NCBI RefSeq assembly: GCF_003259365.1
Contig: NZ_QLLY01000003.1
Span: 496,001-560,000 of the forward strand
Reading direction: 5' to 3'
Length of the DNA: 64,000 bases
DNA from: Streptomyces sp. PsTaAH-137
Lineage (GTDB): Bacteria; Actinomycetota; Actinomycetes; Streptomycetales; Streptomycetaceae
Shown here: in pieces, positions 16,331 to 25,108 of the stretch
Numbering within the stretch: the first letter of the stretch is position 1
Layout: each line of letters begins with the position of its first letter
The notes under the pieces: generated by a model
The model's database searches: none
What the model saw: only the letters and a program-made list of their open reading frames with translations
What the model was told of the DNA's origin: nothing
Made by a program: the position numbers and the translations under genes

Positions 16331-16554
16331 GGCTGTTGGTCCTCCCGCTGGGATGTACGGCCGGCAGCGGCTGCCGACTCACCTGAGGGCGGGGCGATGT
16401 CACGCGGGCGCGACCGTGGCCCGCCCTGACACCGAGCCAGGACGGGTCGAGGACTGAACGCCTGTTGCGGATCCCCCGTACGTACCCAACGACGACAGGA
16501 CCGGAGGGCCACGGGTGAAGCGGATACTCGTGCGACACATGACGAGACCTTTGC
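16331..16554 (-). promoter_or_regulatory. Siderophore-locus leader module, copy A
   Basis: Upstream of the aminotransferase and an ungapped paralogue of 14597-14820. It keeps the same hairpin before the ribosome site (arms 16360-16366 and 16372-16378, one G-U pair on the transcribed strand) and the same blocks at identical offsets: GCCGACTCACCT at 16373, GATCCCCCGTA at 16470, CACGGGT at 16510 and ACCTTTG at 16547. It probably contains the promoter and 5' untranslated region of the aminotransferase gene. Confidence 0.6.
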
Positions 16555-16643
16555 CCGGAGGCGGGCCCCGGCGGTCCGGAGGCGCGTCTCGACGGCCCTG
16601 AAGCCAGTACCAACGAACGGCGTCGCGTCCAAGATCCCTCCGT

Positions 16644-16681
16644 GACGGAACCGTTGCTGTTCCGTCGGTCGTCCCCGACGG
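16644..16681. promoter_or_regulatory. Overlapping palindromes in the divergent promoter region
   Basis: A perfect 8-bp inverted repeat, GACGGAAC and GTTCCGTC with a 7-bp spacer (16644-16666), overlaps a second one, CCGTCGG and CCGACGG (16662-16668, 16675-16681). They lie 115-150 bp before the protease start, between it and the divergent siderophore leader. They could be an operator or an RNA hairpin. Otherwise 16555-16795 holds no gene I can support. Confidence 0.4.
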
Positions 16682-16795
16682 CATCGGCATAGTGTGGGAT
16701 GCCGTTCGGACGCGGAGGGTACGGCGGAGCACGCCGCTCGCCCGGCGCACCCGTACAGCGGCACAACCACCAAGAAGCCCAGGGGGATTCACGAC

Positions 16796-18019
16796 ATGCG
16801 ACCCATACGCCCGTTGTTCGCCGCTCGCCGCGCCCGGAGCGCGCGCGGCAGGACGTACCCGGTGGCGGCGGCGGTCGCGCTCGGTGCGGCGCTCGCCCTG
16901 ACCGCCACGGCCTGTGGGCCGAGCGACGACAACGCGGACGAGAAGCCGACCGCCTCCGCGACCGCGGGCGGGGACAAGATCCAGATCCCGGACGACATCA
17001 AGCAGCGGCTCAAGGAGCACGGGTTCGATCTGGACAAGTGGAAGAACGGCGAGTGGAAGAACTGGGACAGGGACAAGTGGCTGCGTGAGGCGCAGGACTT
17101 CGTCAATCCCATCATCGCCGGACTGTGGGACTCGGACCGGATGCGGGACGCCGACAAGAACCCGGGCGGCCAGGTCGACGAGAGTGATCTCTCCGGCGAC
17201 CAGGGGGTGACCGACCCGGAGCCGCCGCCGGTGAGGGCGGCGGCCGTCCCGGCCACCTACCACCAGAACGTGCCGTATGCGGGCAAGCTGGTCTTCGACA
17301 CTCCTGAGGGTCAGGCGCAGTGCTCGGCGACCGTGGTCACCGACCCCGCGCACCCCGGCAAGTCCGACATGGTCTGGACGGCCGGCCACTGTGTGCACGC
17401 GGGCAAGAGCGGCGGCTGGTACCGCAACCTCGCGTTCGTCCCCTCCTACAACGACAGCGCCAGGTCCTCGGCTCAACTGGACGGAGCCACGCGCGAGGAG
17501 ATCGCTCCGCTCGGCGTCTGGTGGGCCGACGCGGCGCAGACCTCCGAGCAGTGGATCGCACAGGGCGGTCCGACGGGTGGCGCCGGCGCCTCGTACGACT
17601 TCGCGGTGCTGCACGTGAAGCCGGAGAAGGGCACGACCGACAAGTCCCTGGAGGAAACGGTCGGTTCGGCGCTGCCGGTGGACTTCAACGCGCCGGCCGT
17701 GCCGAAGATCTCCCGGCTGACGGCGAAGGGCTACCCGGCGGCGGCGCCGTTCGACGGGCAGAAGCTCTTCCAGTGCGCGGACAAGCCCGGGAGGCTGTCA
17801 CTGGCCGAGACCGACCCGACGATGTACCGCATCGGCTGCACCATGACCGGCGGTTCCTCGGGCGGCGGTTGGGTCGGGCAGGGTTCCGACGGCAAGCCGG
17901 CCCTGGTGTCGAACACCTCGATCGGTCCGGTGACGGCGGGGTGGCTCGCCGGTCCGCGTCTCGGCAAAGAGGCCAAGGCGGTCTACGACTCCGTGAGCGA
18001 GAAGTTCGCCGGGCAGTAG
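16796..18019 (+). CDS. Secreted trypsin-like serine protease, lipoprotein
   Basis: A 407-residue protein with a basic N-terminus, a hydrophobic segment and a lipobox-like ALTATAC, so it should be exported and anchored by lipid at its cysteine. Residues about 40-150 are a charged linker rich in Lys/Asp/Trp. The chymotrypsin-fold domain follows, with the triad His in WTAGHCVHAG, Asp in SYDFAVLHV and Ser in GGSSGGGW. This resembles the V8/glutamyl-endopeptidase-like group. The start at 16796 gives the signal peptide; the longer open frame from 16694 does not. The target is unknown. It converges on hflX. Confidence 0.85.
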   Translation: MRPIRPLFAARRARSARGRTYPVAAAVALGAALALTATACGPSDDNADEKPTASATAGGDKIQIPDDIKQRLKEHGFDLDKWKNGEWKNWDRDKWLREAQDFVNPIIAGLWDSDRMRDADKNPGGQVDESDLSGDQGVTDPEPPPVRAAAVPATYHQNVPYAGKLVFDTPEGQAQCSATVVTDPAHPGKSDMVWTAGHCVHAGKSGGWYRNLAFVPSYNDSARSSAQLDGATREEIAPLGVWWADAAQTSEQWIAQGGPTGGAGASYDFAVLHVKPEKGTTDKSLEETVGSALPVDFNAPAVPKISRLTAKGYPAAAPFDGQKLFQCADKPGRLSLAETDPTMYRIGCTMTGGSSGGGWVGQGSDGKPALVSNTSIGPVTAGWLAGPRLGKEAKAVYDSVSEKFAGQ

Positions 18020-18038
18020 GCGAGCAGGAGACCCGTCG

Positions 18039-18086
18039 TACGTGAGTGGGCCCGCCCCGGAAGTCCGGGGCGGGACCACTCACGTA
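18039..18086. terminator. Strong bidirectional terminator between protease gene and hflX
   Basis: Inverted repeat with 22-bp arms (18039-18060 and 18065-18086), one mismatch and the 4-nt loop AAGT, placed between two convergent stop codons. Confidence 0.92.
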
Positions 18087-18106
18087 CTGCTGACTGCGGC
18101 CGGATG

Positions 18107-19603
18107 TCAGCCGGCGGTCGCCGTCGGAACGTACGGCGCGAGTTCCGCCGCCAGTTCCTCGTGCACGCGTGCCTTGAGCAGGGTGCCCTCCGGGGTGTGC
18201 TCCTCGGAGATCACCTCGCCGTCGCTGTGCGCCCGCGCGACCAGCTGGCCGTGCGTGTACGGCACGAGCGCCTCGATCTCGACCTCGGGCCGCGGCAGTT
18301 CGGCGTCGATGAGCGCGAGCAGCTCCTCGATTCCGGCGCCGGTGCGGGCCGAGACGGCGATCGCGTGCTTCTCGTTGCGCAGCAGGCGCTGGAGGACCAG
18401 GGGGTCCGCCGCGTCCGCCTTGTTGATCACCACGACCTCCGGTACGTCGGTGGCGCCGACGTCCCGGATCACCTCGCGCACGGCGGCGAGCTGCTCCTCC
18501 GGCACGGGGTGCGAGCCGTCGACCACGTGCAGGATCAGGTCGGAGTCGCCGACCTCCTCCATGGTCGAGCGGAAGGCCTCGACGAGGTGGTGCGGCAGGT
18601 GCCGGACGAATCCGACGGTGTCGGCCAGCGTGTACAGGCGGCCGCTCGGCGTCTCGGCTCGGCGCACGGTCGGGTCGAGGGTGGCGAACAGCGCGTTCTC
18701 CACCAGGACGCCCGCGCCCGTGAGGCGGTTGAGCAGCGAGGACTTGCCCGCGTTCGTGTATCCGGCGATGGCGACCGAGGGCACCTTGTTGCGCTTGCGC
18801 TCCTGGCGCTTGATGTCGCGGCCCGTCTTCATCTCCGCGATCTCACGGCGCATCTTCGCCATCTTCTCGCGGATCCGTCGCCGGTCCGTCTCGATCTTGG
18901 TCTCACCGGGACCACGGGTGGCCATGCCGCCACCGCCGCCGCCACCCATCTGCCGGGAGAGCGACTGACCCCAGCCGCGCAGGCGCGGCAGCATGTACTG
19001 CATCTGCGCGAGCGCGACCTGCGCCTTGCCCTCTCGGGACTTGGCGTGCTGGGCGAAGATGTCGAGGATCAGTGCGGTCCGGTCGACCACCTTGACCTTG
19101 ACGACGTCTTCGAGGTGGATGAGCTGGCCGGGGCTGAGCTCACCGTCGCAGACGACGGTGTCGGCTCCGGTCTCGAGGACGATGTCGCGCAGCTCCAGGG
19201 CCTTGCCGGAACCGATGTACGTCGCCGCGTCGGGCTTGTCCCGGCGCTGGGTGACGCCGTCGAGGACCAGCGCGCCCGCCGTCTCGGCGAGGGCGGCCAG
19301 CTCCGCGAGGGAGTTGTCCGCGTCCTCGACCGTGCCGGACGTCCACACGCCGACGAGCACCACACGCTCCAGGCGGAGCTGTCGGTACTCGACCTCGGTG
19401 ACGTCCTCCAGCTCGGTGGACAGACCGGCGACACGGCGCAGCGCCGCGCGCTCGGAACGGTCGTACTGATCACCGTCCCGGTCCGAGTCGATCTCGTGGC
19501 TCCAGGCGACGTCCTCTTCCATCAGGGCATCGGCCCGAAGACCTTCGGTGTGGTTCTGCGCGAAGCTCTGCGCGTCCTGGGAAGGGGAAGAAGAGGAGGT
19601 CAT
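18107..19603 (-). CDS. hflX: Ribosome-associated GTPase HflX
   Basis: A 498-residue GTPase that splits stalled or heat-damaged ribosomes. The N-terminal HflX domain includes LVGVWTSGTVEDADNSLAELAALAETAG, and a Gly-rich loop (GGGGGG) follows a coiled segment. The G domain has GYTNAGKSSLLN (G1), DTVGFVRHLPHHLVEAFRST (G3) and NKAD (G4). The start at 19603 is chosen because AAAGGA precedes it closely; the frame is open to 19786 without a better start. The first 60 residues are an actinobacterial extension. An M1 aminopeptidase gene lies upstream on the same strand after a gap of about 200 bp. Confidence 0.95.
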   Translation of the reverse strand: MTSSSSPSQDAQSFAQNHTEGLRADALMEEDVAWSHEIDSDRDGDQYDRSERAALRRVAGLSTELEDVTEVEYRQLRLERVVLVGVWTSGTVEDADNSLAELAALAETAGALVLDGVTQRRDKPDAATYIGSGKALELRDIVLETGADTVVCDGELSPGQLIHLEDVVKVKVVDRTALILDIFAQHAKSREGKAQVALAQMQYMLPRLRGWGQSLSRQMGGGGGGGMATRGPGETKIETDRRRIREKMAKMRREIAEMKTGRDIKRQERKRNKVPSVAIAGYTNAGKSSLLNRLTGAGVLVENALFATLDPTVRRAETPSGRLYTLADTVGFVRHLPHHLVEAFRSTMEEVGDSDLILHVVDGSHPVPEEQLAAVREVIRDVGATDVPEVVVINKADAADPLVLQRLLRNEKHAIAVSARTGAGIEELLALIDAELPRPEVEIEALVPYTHGQLVARAHSDGEVISEEHTPEGTLLKARVHEELAAELAPYVPTATAG

Positions 19604-19801
19604 TGGATCCTTTGGGTCGCTGGGATTCGAAAGGTGGCCGGGCTCGCACCCGGTCCCCTGGCACCTGTGACAACGCTCGGGGCCGCCCCGGGATTCCCGG
19701 AGGCGCCCGCGCCGTCGGCCTGAAGATGGTCGCACGGTACGGGCCGTCTCGTCACCCGGGTTATTTCCAGCGCGGCACAGGTCCACGCCCGCTCGCAGGT
19801 A

Positions 19802-21280
19802 CTACTTGCGGGCCTTGCTCTTCTGCACCGGGGCGGACTTCCAGTCCGGGTGTCCGGGCATCGGCGGCGTCTTCTTCGCGTACAGCCACTGCTGGAAGAA
19901 ACCGCTCAGGTCGCGTCCGGCCACCCGGGAGGCGAGGGACGTGAAGTCCGCGGTCGTGGCGGTGCCGTCACGGTGCGTGGCCACCCACCGCCGCTCCAGG
20001 CGCTCGAACTTCCCGGTGCCGATCTCCTGGCGCAGCGCGTACAGGACGAGCGCGCTGCCGTCGTAGACGACCGGGCGGAAGATGCTGATCTTCTCGCCGT
20101 GCGTGGGGTTCTTGGGGGCGGCCGGCGCTCCGCCGGAGGCGCGCCAGCCGTCGGACTCGCGGTAGGCGTTGCGCATCCGGGTCTCCATGGGCCGGTCGGC
20201 CTTCTCCTGCGCGTACAGGGACTCGTACCAGGTGGCGTGCCCCTCGTTGAGCCAGAGGTCGGACCAGGTGCGGGGGCTGACGCTGTCGCCGAACCACTGG
20301 TGGGCCAGTTCGTGCACCATGACCGACTCGACGTACCAGGCCGGGTACTCGGTGCGTACGAAGAGGTCCCGCTCGAAGAGGGAGAGGGTCTGCGTCTCCA
20401 GTTCGAAGCCGGTGCTGGCCTCGGCGATCAGCACCCCGTAGTTCTCGAAGGGGTAGCGGCCGACCTTGTTCTCCATCCAGGCGAGCTGCGCGGGTGTCTT
20501 GTCGACCCACGGGCGCAGCGCCTTGACGTCCTTGGTCGGCACGACGTCGCGTACCGGGAGGCCGTGCGGGCCCTTCTGATGCAGCACGGTGGAGCGCCCG
20601 ATGGAGACCTGGGCCAGTTCGGTGGCCATGGGGTGGGCGGTCCGGTACGTCCAGTCGGTGGTGTCGCCGGCGCCGGGGGTGAGGGAGGTCGGCAGGCCGT
20701 TGGCGACGGCCGTGTACTTCTGCGGCGTGTTCACGCGGAAGGTGAACATGGCCTTGTCGGACGGGTGGTCGTTGCAGGGGAACACGCGGTGCGCGGCGTC
20801 GGCCTGGTTCGCCATGGCGAGCCCGTCCTTGGTGCGGACCCAGCCCACTTCCTCCTTGCCCGGCCTGGGGTCGCTGGTGTGCCGCACGGTGATGTGCATC
20901 GGCTGGCCGGCCACGAGGGGCCGGGCGGGTGTGACGACCAGGTCCTCGCCGCCGGTGGCGAAGTCCGCCGGAGCGCCGTTGACCTCGACGGACCGTACGG
21001 TGCCGTGCGAGAAGTCGAGATTGACCCGGTCGAGCCGGGCGGTGGCGCGCGCGTCGATGCGGGTGACGGCGTCGAGCGGCTTGTCGTTGTCGCCCTTGTA
21101 CGTGAACGAGATGTCGTACGAGCGGACGTCGTAGCCGGGGTTGCCGAGGGTCGGGAAGAGCCGGTCGCCGACGCCGAGCGGTGTGGCGGGCCGGGGCGGC
21201 GCGGCCGCGGCGAGCAGCGCGACGGAGGCACCGGCGGCGAGCAGCGCGACGGTGCGGGGGGTTCGGGAGCTGAGCAGCAT
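19802..21280 (-). CDS. Secreted M1 family zinc metallopeptidase
   Basis: A 492-residue exported aminopeptidase. The N-terminus is a signal peptide (RTVALLAAGASVALLAAAA). The zinc site is HELAHQWFG followed 18 residues later by NEGHA, the second glutamate ligand. The region before it reads IAEASTGFELETQ, which takes the place of the GAMEN substrate-binding motif of classical members. At under 500 residues it lacks the long C-terminal helical domain, as is common for secreted Streptomyces M1 enzymes. It cleaves N-terminal residues from peptides outside the cell. It lies between rshA and hflX on the same strand. Confidence 0.93.
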   Translation of the reverse strand: MLLSSRTPRTVALLAAGASVALLAAAAPPRPATPLGVGDRLFPTLGNPGYDVRSYDISFTYKGDNDKPLDAVTRIDARATARLDRVNLDFSHGTVRSVEVNGAPADFATGGEDLVVTPARPLVAGQPMHITVRHTSDPRPGKEEVGWVRTKDGLAMANQADAAHRVFPCNDHPSDKAMFTFRVNTPQKYTAVANGLPTSLTPGAGDTTDWTYRTAHPMATELAQVSIGRSTVLHQKGPHGLPVRDVVPTKDVKALRPWVDKTPAQLAWMENKVGRYPFENYGVLIAEASTGFELETQTLSLFERDLFVRTEYPAWYVESVMVHELAHQWFGDSVSPRTWSDLWLNEGHATWYESLYAQEKADRPMETRMRNAYRESDGWRASGGAPAAPKNPTHGEKISIFRPVVYDGSALVLYALRQEIGTGKFERLERRWVATHRDGTATTADFTSLASRVAGRDLSGFFQQWLYAKKTPPMPGHPDWKSAPVQKSKARK

Positions 21281-21351
21281 GAACTACGGCTATCAGCGCC
21301 GCCCCCGGTGGGTCCGGCGGCACGCGCCGCACCCACCCGAACGAGGTCTCC

Positions 21352-23475
21352 CTAGAGCGCTCCGGCCGCCGCGTGCTGGGCGCGTCCCACGTCGTACACG
21401 CCCGGGACGTTGCGCATGGCCCGCATCAGGCCCTGGAGGTGGGCGGAGCCGGGGAGTTGGAGGGTGTAGGTGTGCCGGACCCTGCCCTGGACGGGAGGTT
21501 CGACGGTCGCCGAGACGATGGCGACGCCCTCTAGCGCTATGGCTTCGGTCAGGTCGGCGAGCAGGTGCGGGCGGCTGAAGGACTCGGCGATCAGGGTGAC
21601 CCGGTACTCGGCGGTCTCGGCGTCGGCCCAGCGCACGCCGACCTCGGGGCGTCCCGCGCCGGTCATCCGGGCCACCGCGGGGCACTCCACGCGGTGCACG
21701 GTGACGGCGCCGCCGCGGACGGCGAAGGCGGTCACCTTGTCGGGCGGTACGGGCGTACAACAGCCCGCGAGGCGGACGGCGGCACCCGGCTGGTCGACGA
21801 CGACGTTCGCCGCCGAGGGGCGCGCGGAGGGGCCGCTGTAGGGGGCTCGGGGCGCGGACTCCGGTGCGCTCGGCCCTTCCGGGTGGGCGGCCAGCCAGCG
21901 GCGGATGGCGATGCGCGCGGCGGGCGTACGGGCGTGGTCGAGCCAGTCGCGGGACGGCTCGGAGGCGGCGGCGCCCTCCATGCGGTCCATGAGCGGCTGG
22001 ACCGTGTCGCCGTCCTTGAGGACCGTGCTGAGCGTCGCCAGGCGGCCGTTGACCCGCGCGCCGATGACGGCGTGGGCGTCCTCGCCGTACTGCGCGTAGG
22101 CGGCGTCGACGCAACTGGCGCCCGCGGGCAGTCCGATGGTGCCGCCGTCGGGCCGGAAGACGGTGATCTCGCGGTCCTGGGCGAGGTCCTCGCGCAGCGT
22201 CGACCAGAAGGTGTCGGTGTCGGGCGCGGACTGCTGCCAGTCGAGAAGGCGGGAGAGCCAGCCCGGCCGGGTGGGGTCGGAGCGCTCGCCCTCGGTGTCC
22301 AGGTGCTCCTCGGCGGAGGGCGCGTACGGGTTGCCGAGCGCGACGACGCCCGCCTCCGCCACCTTGTGCATCTGGTGAGTGCGGATGAGGACCTCGGCGA
22401 CCTCGCCGTCGGCCCGCGCAACCGCGGTGTGCAGGGACTGGTACAGGTTGAACTTCGGTACGGCGATGAAGTCCTTGAACTCCGAGACCACGGGCGTGAA
22501 GCAGGTGTGCAGCTCGCCGAGGACGCCGTAGCAGTCGGCGTCCTCGGAGACGAGGACGAGCAGGCGGCCGAAGTCGGCGCCGCGCAGCTCGCCGCGTTTG
22601 CGCAGCACTCGGTGGACGGAGACGGCGTGCCGCGGCCGGATGAGGACCTCGGCGCTCAGCCCGGCCTCGCGCAGCACGCCGCGCACCTCGTCGGCGATGT
22701 CCGCCAGGGGGTTCTCCGGGCGGGCGGTGTCGGCGGCGATGAGGGCCTGCGTCCGCCCGTGCTCCTCGGGGCGCAGGATGGCGAAGACGAGGTCCTCCAG
22801 CTCGGTCTTCAGGGCCTGCACGCCGAGGCGCTCGGCGAGCGGGATGAGGACGTCGCGGGTGACCTTGGCGATGCGCTCCTGTTTCTCCTGGCGCATGACG
22901 CCGAGGGTGCGCATGTTGTGCAGGCGGTCGGCGAGTTTGATCGACATGACGCGGACGTCGTTGCCCGTCGCGACCAGCATCTTGCGGAAGGTCTCGGGCT
23001 CGGCCGCGGCGCCGTAGTCGACCTTCTCCAGCTTGGTCACGCCGTCGACCAGATAGGCGACCTCGGTGCCGAACTCGCTGCTGACCTGGTCGAGCGTGAC
23101 CTCCGTGTCCTCGACGGTGTCGTGGAGGAGGGAGGCGGTCAGCGTCGTGGTCTCCGCGCCCAGCTCGGCCAGGATCAGGGTCACGGCCAGCGGGTGGGTG
23201 ATGTACGGCTCGCCGCTCTTGCGCATCTGACCGCGGTGCGAGGACTCGGCCAGGACGTAGGCACGGCGCAGCGGCTCCAGATCGGCGTCCGCGAAGTGGG
23301 CCCGATGGGCCTCGGCCACATGGCCGATCGCGTCCGGCAGCCGGTCGCGGCCGGCCGGGCCGAGCAACGCGGCGCGGCCGAGACGCCGCAGGTCGATCCG
23401 GGGACGGCCACGCCTTCGCTGGGCTCCGGGCGTGATCGGCCCCGGGGTCGCGGGGTTGGTCGCCTCCGCACTCAT
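21352..23475 (-). CDS. rshA: RelA/SpoT homologue RshA
   Basis: A 707-residue (p)ppGpp enzyme. The hydrolase HD domain is intact: HRGQMRKSGEPYITHP, LLHDTVEDT and IKLADRLHNMRTLG. In the synthetase domain FKDFIAVPKFNLYQSLHTAV and EVLIRTHQMHKVAE are kept, but the strand that normally reads YDLxAxRV is FGRLLVLVS, so the usual Asp and Arg are absent. TGS (ITVFRPDGGTIGLPAG) and ACT domains follow. This may make it mainly a hydrolase. The start at 23475 matches the conserved N-terminus. It lies directly downstream of dapF on the same strand. Confidence 0.9.
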   Translation of the reverse strand: MSAEATNPATPGPITPGAQRRRGRPRIDLRRLGRAALLGPAGRDRLPDAIGHVAEAHRAHFADADLEPLRRAYVLAESSHRGQMRKSGEPYITHPLAVTLILAELGAETTTLTASLLHDTVEDTEVTLDQVSSEFGTEVAYLVDGVTKLEKVDYGAAAEPETFRKMLVATGNDVRVMSIKLADRLHNMRTLGVMRQEKQERIAKVTRDVLIPLAERLGVQALKTELEDLVFAILRPEEHGRTQALIAADTARPENPLADIADEVRGVLREAGLSAEVLIRPRHAVSVHRVLRKRGELRGADFGRLLVLVSEDADCYGVLGELHTCFTPVVSEFKDFIAVPKFNLYQSLHTAVARADGEVAEVLIRTHQMHKVAEAGVVALGNPYAPSAEEHLDTEGERSDPTRPGWLSRLLDWQQSAPDTDTFWSTLREDLAQDREITVFRPDGGTIGLPAGASCVDAAYAQYGEDAHAVIGARVNGRLATLSTVLKDGDTVQPLMDRMEGAAASEPSRDWLDHARTPAARIAIRRWLAAHPEGPSAPESAPRAPYSGPSARPSAANVVVDQPGAAVRLAGCCTPVPPDKVTAFAVRGGAVTVHRVECPAVARMTGAGRPEVGVRWADAETAEYRVTLIAESFSRPHLLADLTEAIALEGVAIVSATVEPPVQGRVRHTYTLQLPGSAHLQGLMRAMRNVPGVYDVGRAQHAAAGAL

Positions 23476-23614
23476 GAGCACCTCCGGCTGCGTCGACCGG
23501 TGGCGGGCTGGCGGGGGCACCCGTCCGGACCGGTGCTTGATGCTACCGAGCCCATCACGTGGTGCAGTCCCGCTCTCGCCCAGCGTGAAACGGATCACCC
23601 ATTCGAGCGACGGT

Positions 23615-24484
23615 TCACGGGTTTACGGTTTCGATTGCAGCGAACCAGTCCGTGTCGATCTCGCCCTCGGCGACGATCACGGCCGGTCCGGTCATCTCGA
23701 TCTCGCCGTCGGGCCGCTCGGTGATGGTGAGCCGCCCACCGGGCAGATCGATCTCGTACGTCACCGGGGTCCCGGTGACGGTGGGGTCGACGCCATCGCG
23801 GCGGGCCGTGGCGACGGCCACCGCGCAGGCGCCGGTGCCGCAGGAGCGGGTCTCGCCGGAGCCGCGCTCGTGCACGCGCATGGCGACGTGGCCCGGGCCG
23901 CGGTCGACGACGAATTCCACGTTCACCCCCTGCGGATAGGCCTCGGCCGGGGCGAACGGCGGCGGGTCGAGCAGGCGGCCCGCGTGCGCGAGGTCGGCCA
24001 CGAAGGCGACGGCGTGCGGGTTGCCCATGTTCACGTTCCGCGCGGGCCAGGAGCGGCCGTCGACCGTGACCGTGACCTCGCCCTCGGGGAGCACGGCCCG
24101 GCCCATACCGACCGTGACCAGGCCTTCCTTGTCGATGTGGACCTTCTTGACGCCGCCGCGGGTGGCGACGGCGAGGTCGCCCTCAGCGACGTGTCCGGCG
24201 TGCTGGAGGTACCGGGCGAAGACCCGGACCCCATTGCCGCACATCTCGGCGATCGACCCGTCGCCGTTGCGATAGTCCATGAACCACTCGGCCTCGTCGG
24301 CCAGGTGCTTCGCCTCGGGGTGGGCGGCGGAGCGCACGACGTGGAGGACACCGTCACCGCCGAGACCGGCGCGGCGGTCGCAGAGCGCGGCCACGGCCGC
24401 CGGGGGCAGCTCGATCGCGTTCTCCGGGTCCGGGATGATCACGAAGTCGTTCTCGGTCCCGTGACCCTTGAGGAAGGTCGTCAT
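23615..24484 (-). CDS. dapF: Diaminopimelate epimerase DapF
   Basis: A 289-residue enzyme that converts LL- to meso-diaminopimelate for lysine and peptidoglycan. Both active-site cysteines are visible: MCGNGVRVFARY and SCGTGACAVAVA. The N-terminus FLKGHGTENDFVIIPDP is typical, and HVAMRVHERGSGETRSCG is the C-terminal PROSITE region. It lies between a small membrane protein gene and rshA, all on the minus strand, probably one transcription unit with miaA further up. Confidence 0.97.
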   Translation of the reverse strand: MTTFLKGHGTENDFVIIPDPENAIELPPAAVAALCDRRAGLGGDGVLHVVRSAAHPEAKHLADEAEWFMDYRNGDGSIAEMCGNGVRVFARYLQHAGHVAEGDLAVATRGGVKKVHIDKEGLVTVGMGRAVLPEGEVTVTVDGRSWPARNVNMGNPHAVAFVADLAHAGRLLDPPPFAPAEAYPQGVNVEFVVDRGPGHVAMRVHERGSGETRSCGTGACAVAVATARRDGVDPTVTGTPVTYEIDLPGGRLTITERPDGEIEMTGPAVIVAEGEIDTDWFAAIETVNP

Positions 24485-24534
24485 CTGTCGATCGTACGAG
24501 ATCGGTCCGGCATCCCGGGAAGCGGTGCGCTCGC

Positions 24535-25002
24535 TCAGCGCAGCCGGGCCACGCGCCAGACGGCGAGGACGGTCACGGCGGCCACCACGACCACGTACGC
24601 GCCCACGACCCGCCAGTCGGGCCAGCGGCCCGAGCCGCGCGGCGGGAGACCGGGCAGCGCGTAGCCCACCCGGCGGGCGGCCATCAGGCCCCAGCCCGCC
24701 GCGCAGGAGCTGATCAGCAGGCCCAGCATGGCCACGACCGCGCCGCCGTCGCCGAACTCGAAGAACAGCGGGAAGGCGAACATCAGGGAGCCGAGGGTGG
24801 CGAGCATCACGATGGGGGCGAGCTGCCAGATCCGGAGCCTGCGCTGCGGGCGCAGCTCGACCTCGACCTCCGCCGCCTCGTTCTGCGCGGCGATCTCGTC
24901 GGCCGTGGGGCCGTCGGCGATCACGCCGTCGGGGGTCGTCCCAGGCCCGTCGGAGCTGAGCTGCTCCCCGCCTGGTGCGGTGTCACGAGGGCCGGCCTCC
25001 AT
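24535..25002 (-). CDS. Small membrane protein of unknown function
   Basis: A protein of about 155 residues. The first 55 residues are acidic and probably cytoplasmic. Three hydrophobic segments follow: LAPIVMLATLGSLMFAFPLF, VVAMLGLLISSCAAGWGLM and VVGAYVVVVAAVTVLAVW near the C-terminus. No family is recognised. Two starts are possible, the ATG at 25002 or a GTG six bases upstream; both follow GGGAGGG. It sits between miaA and dapF on the same strand. Confidence 0.7.
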   Translation of the reverse strand: MEAGPRDTAPGGEQLSSDGPGTTPDGVIADGPTADEIAAQNEAAEVEVELRPQRRLRIWQLAPIVMLATLGSLMFAFPLFFEFGDGGAVVAMLGLLISSCAAGWGLMAARRVGYALPGLPPRGSGRWPDWRVVGAYVVVVAAVTVLAVWRVARLR

Positions 25003-25108
25003 CGCCACGCGCCCTCCCACTCCGGACTGTCTCGGTCGATCGAGGTCGATGATGGCACGCCCGCGGGGGCCGGGATGACCGCCCGGGCGTCCCGATGCCA
25101 TCACGTGA

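Noticed and set aside
19618..19670. tRNA-like T-arm sequence (GATTCGAA and paired C-rich arms) upstream of hflX
   Set aside because: No acceptor stem or anticodon arm of the right size can be formed on either strand.
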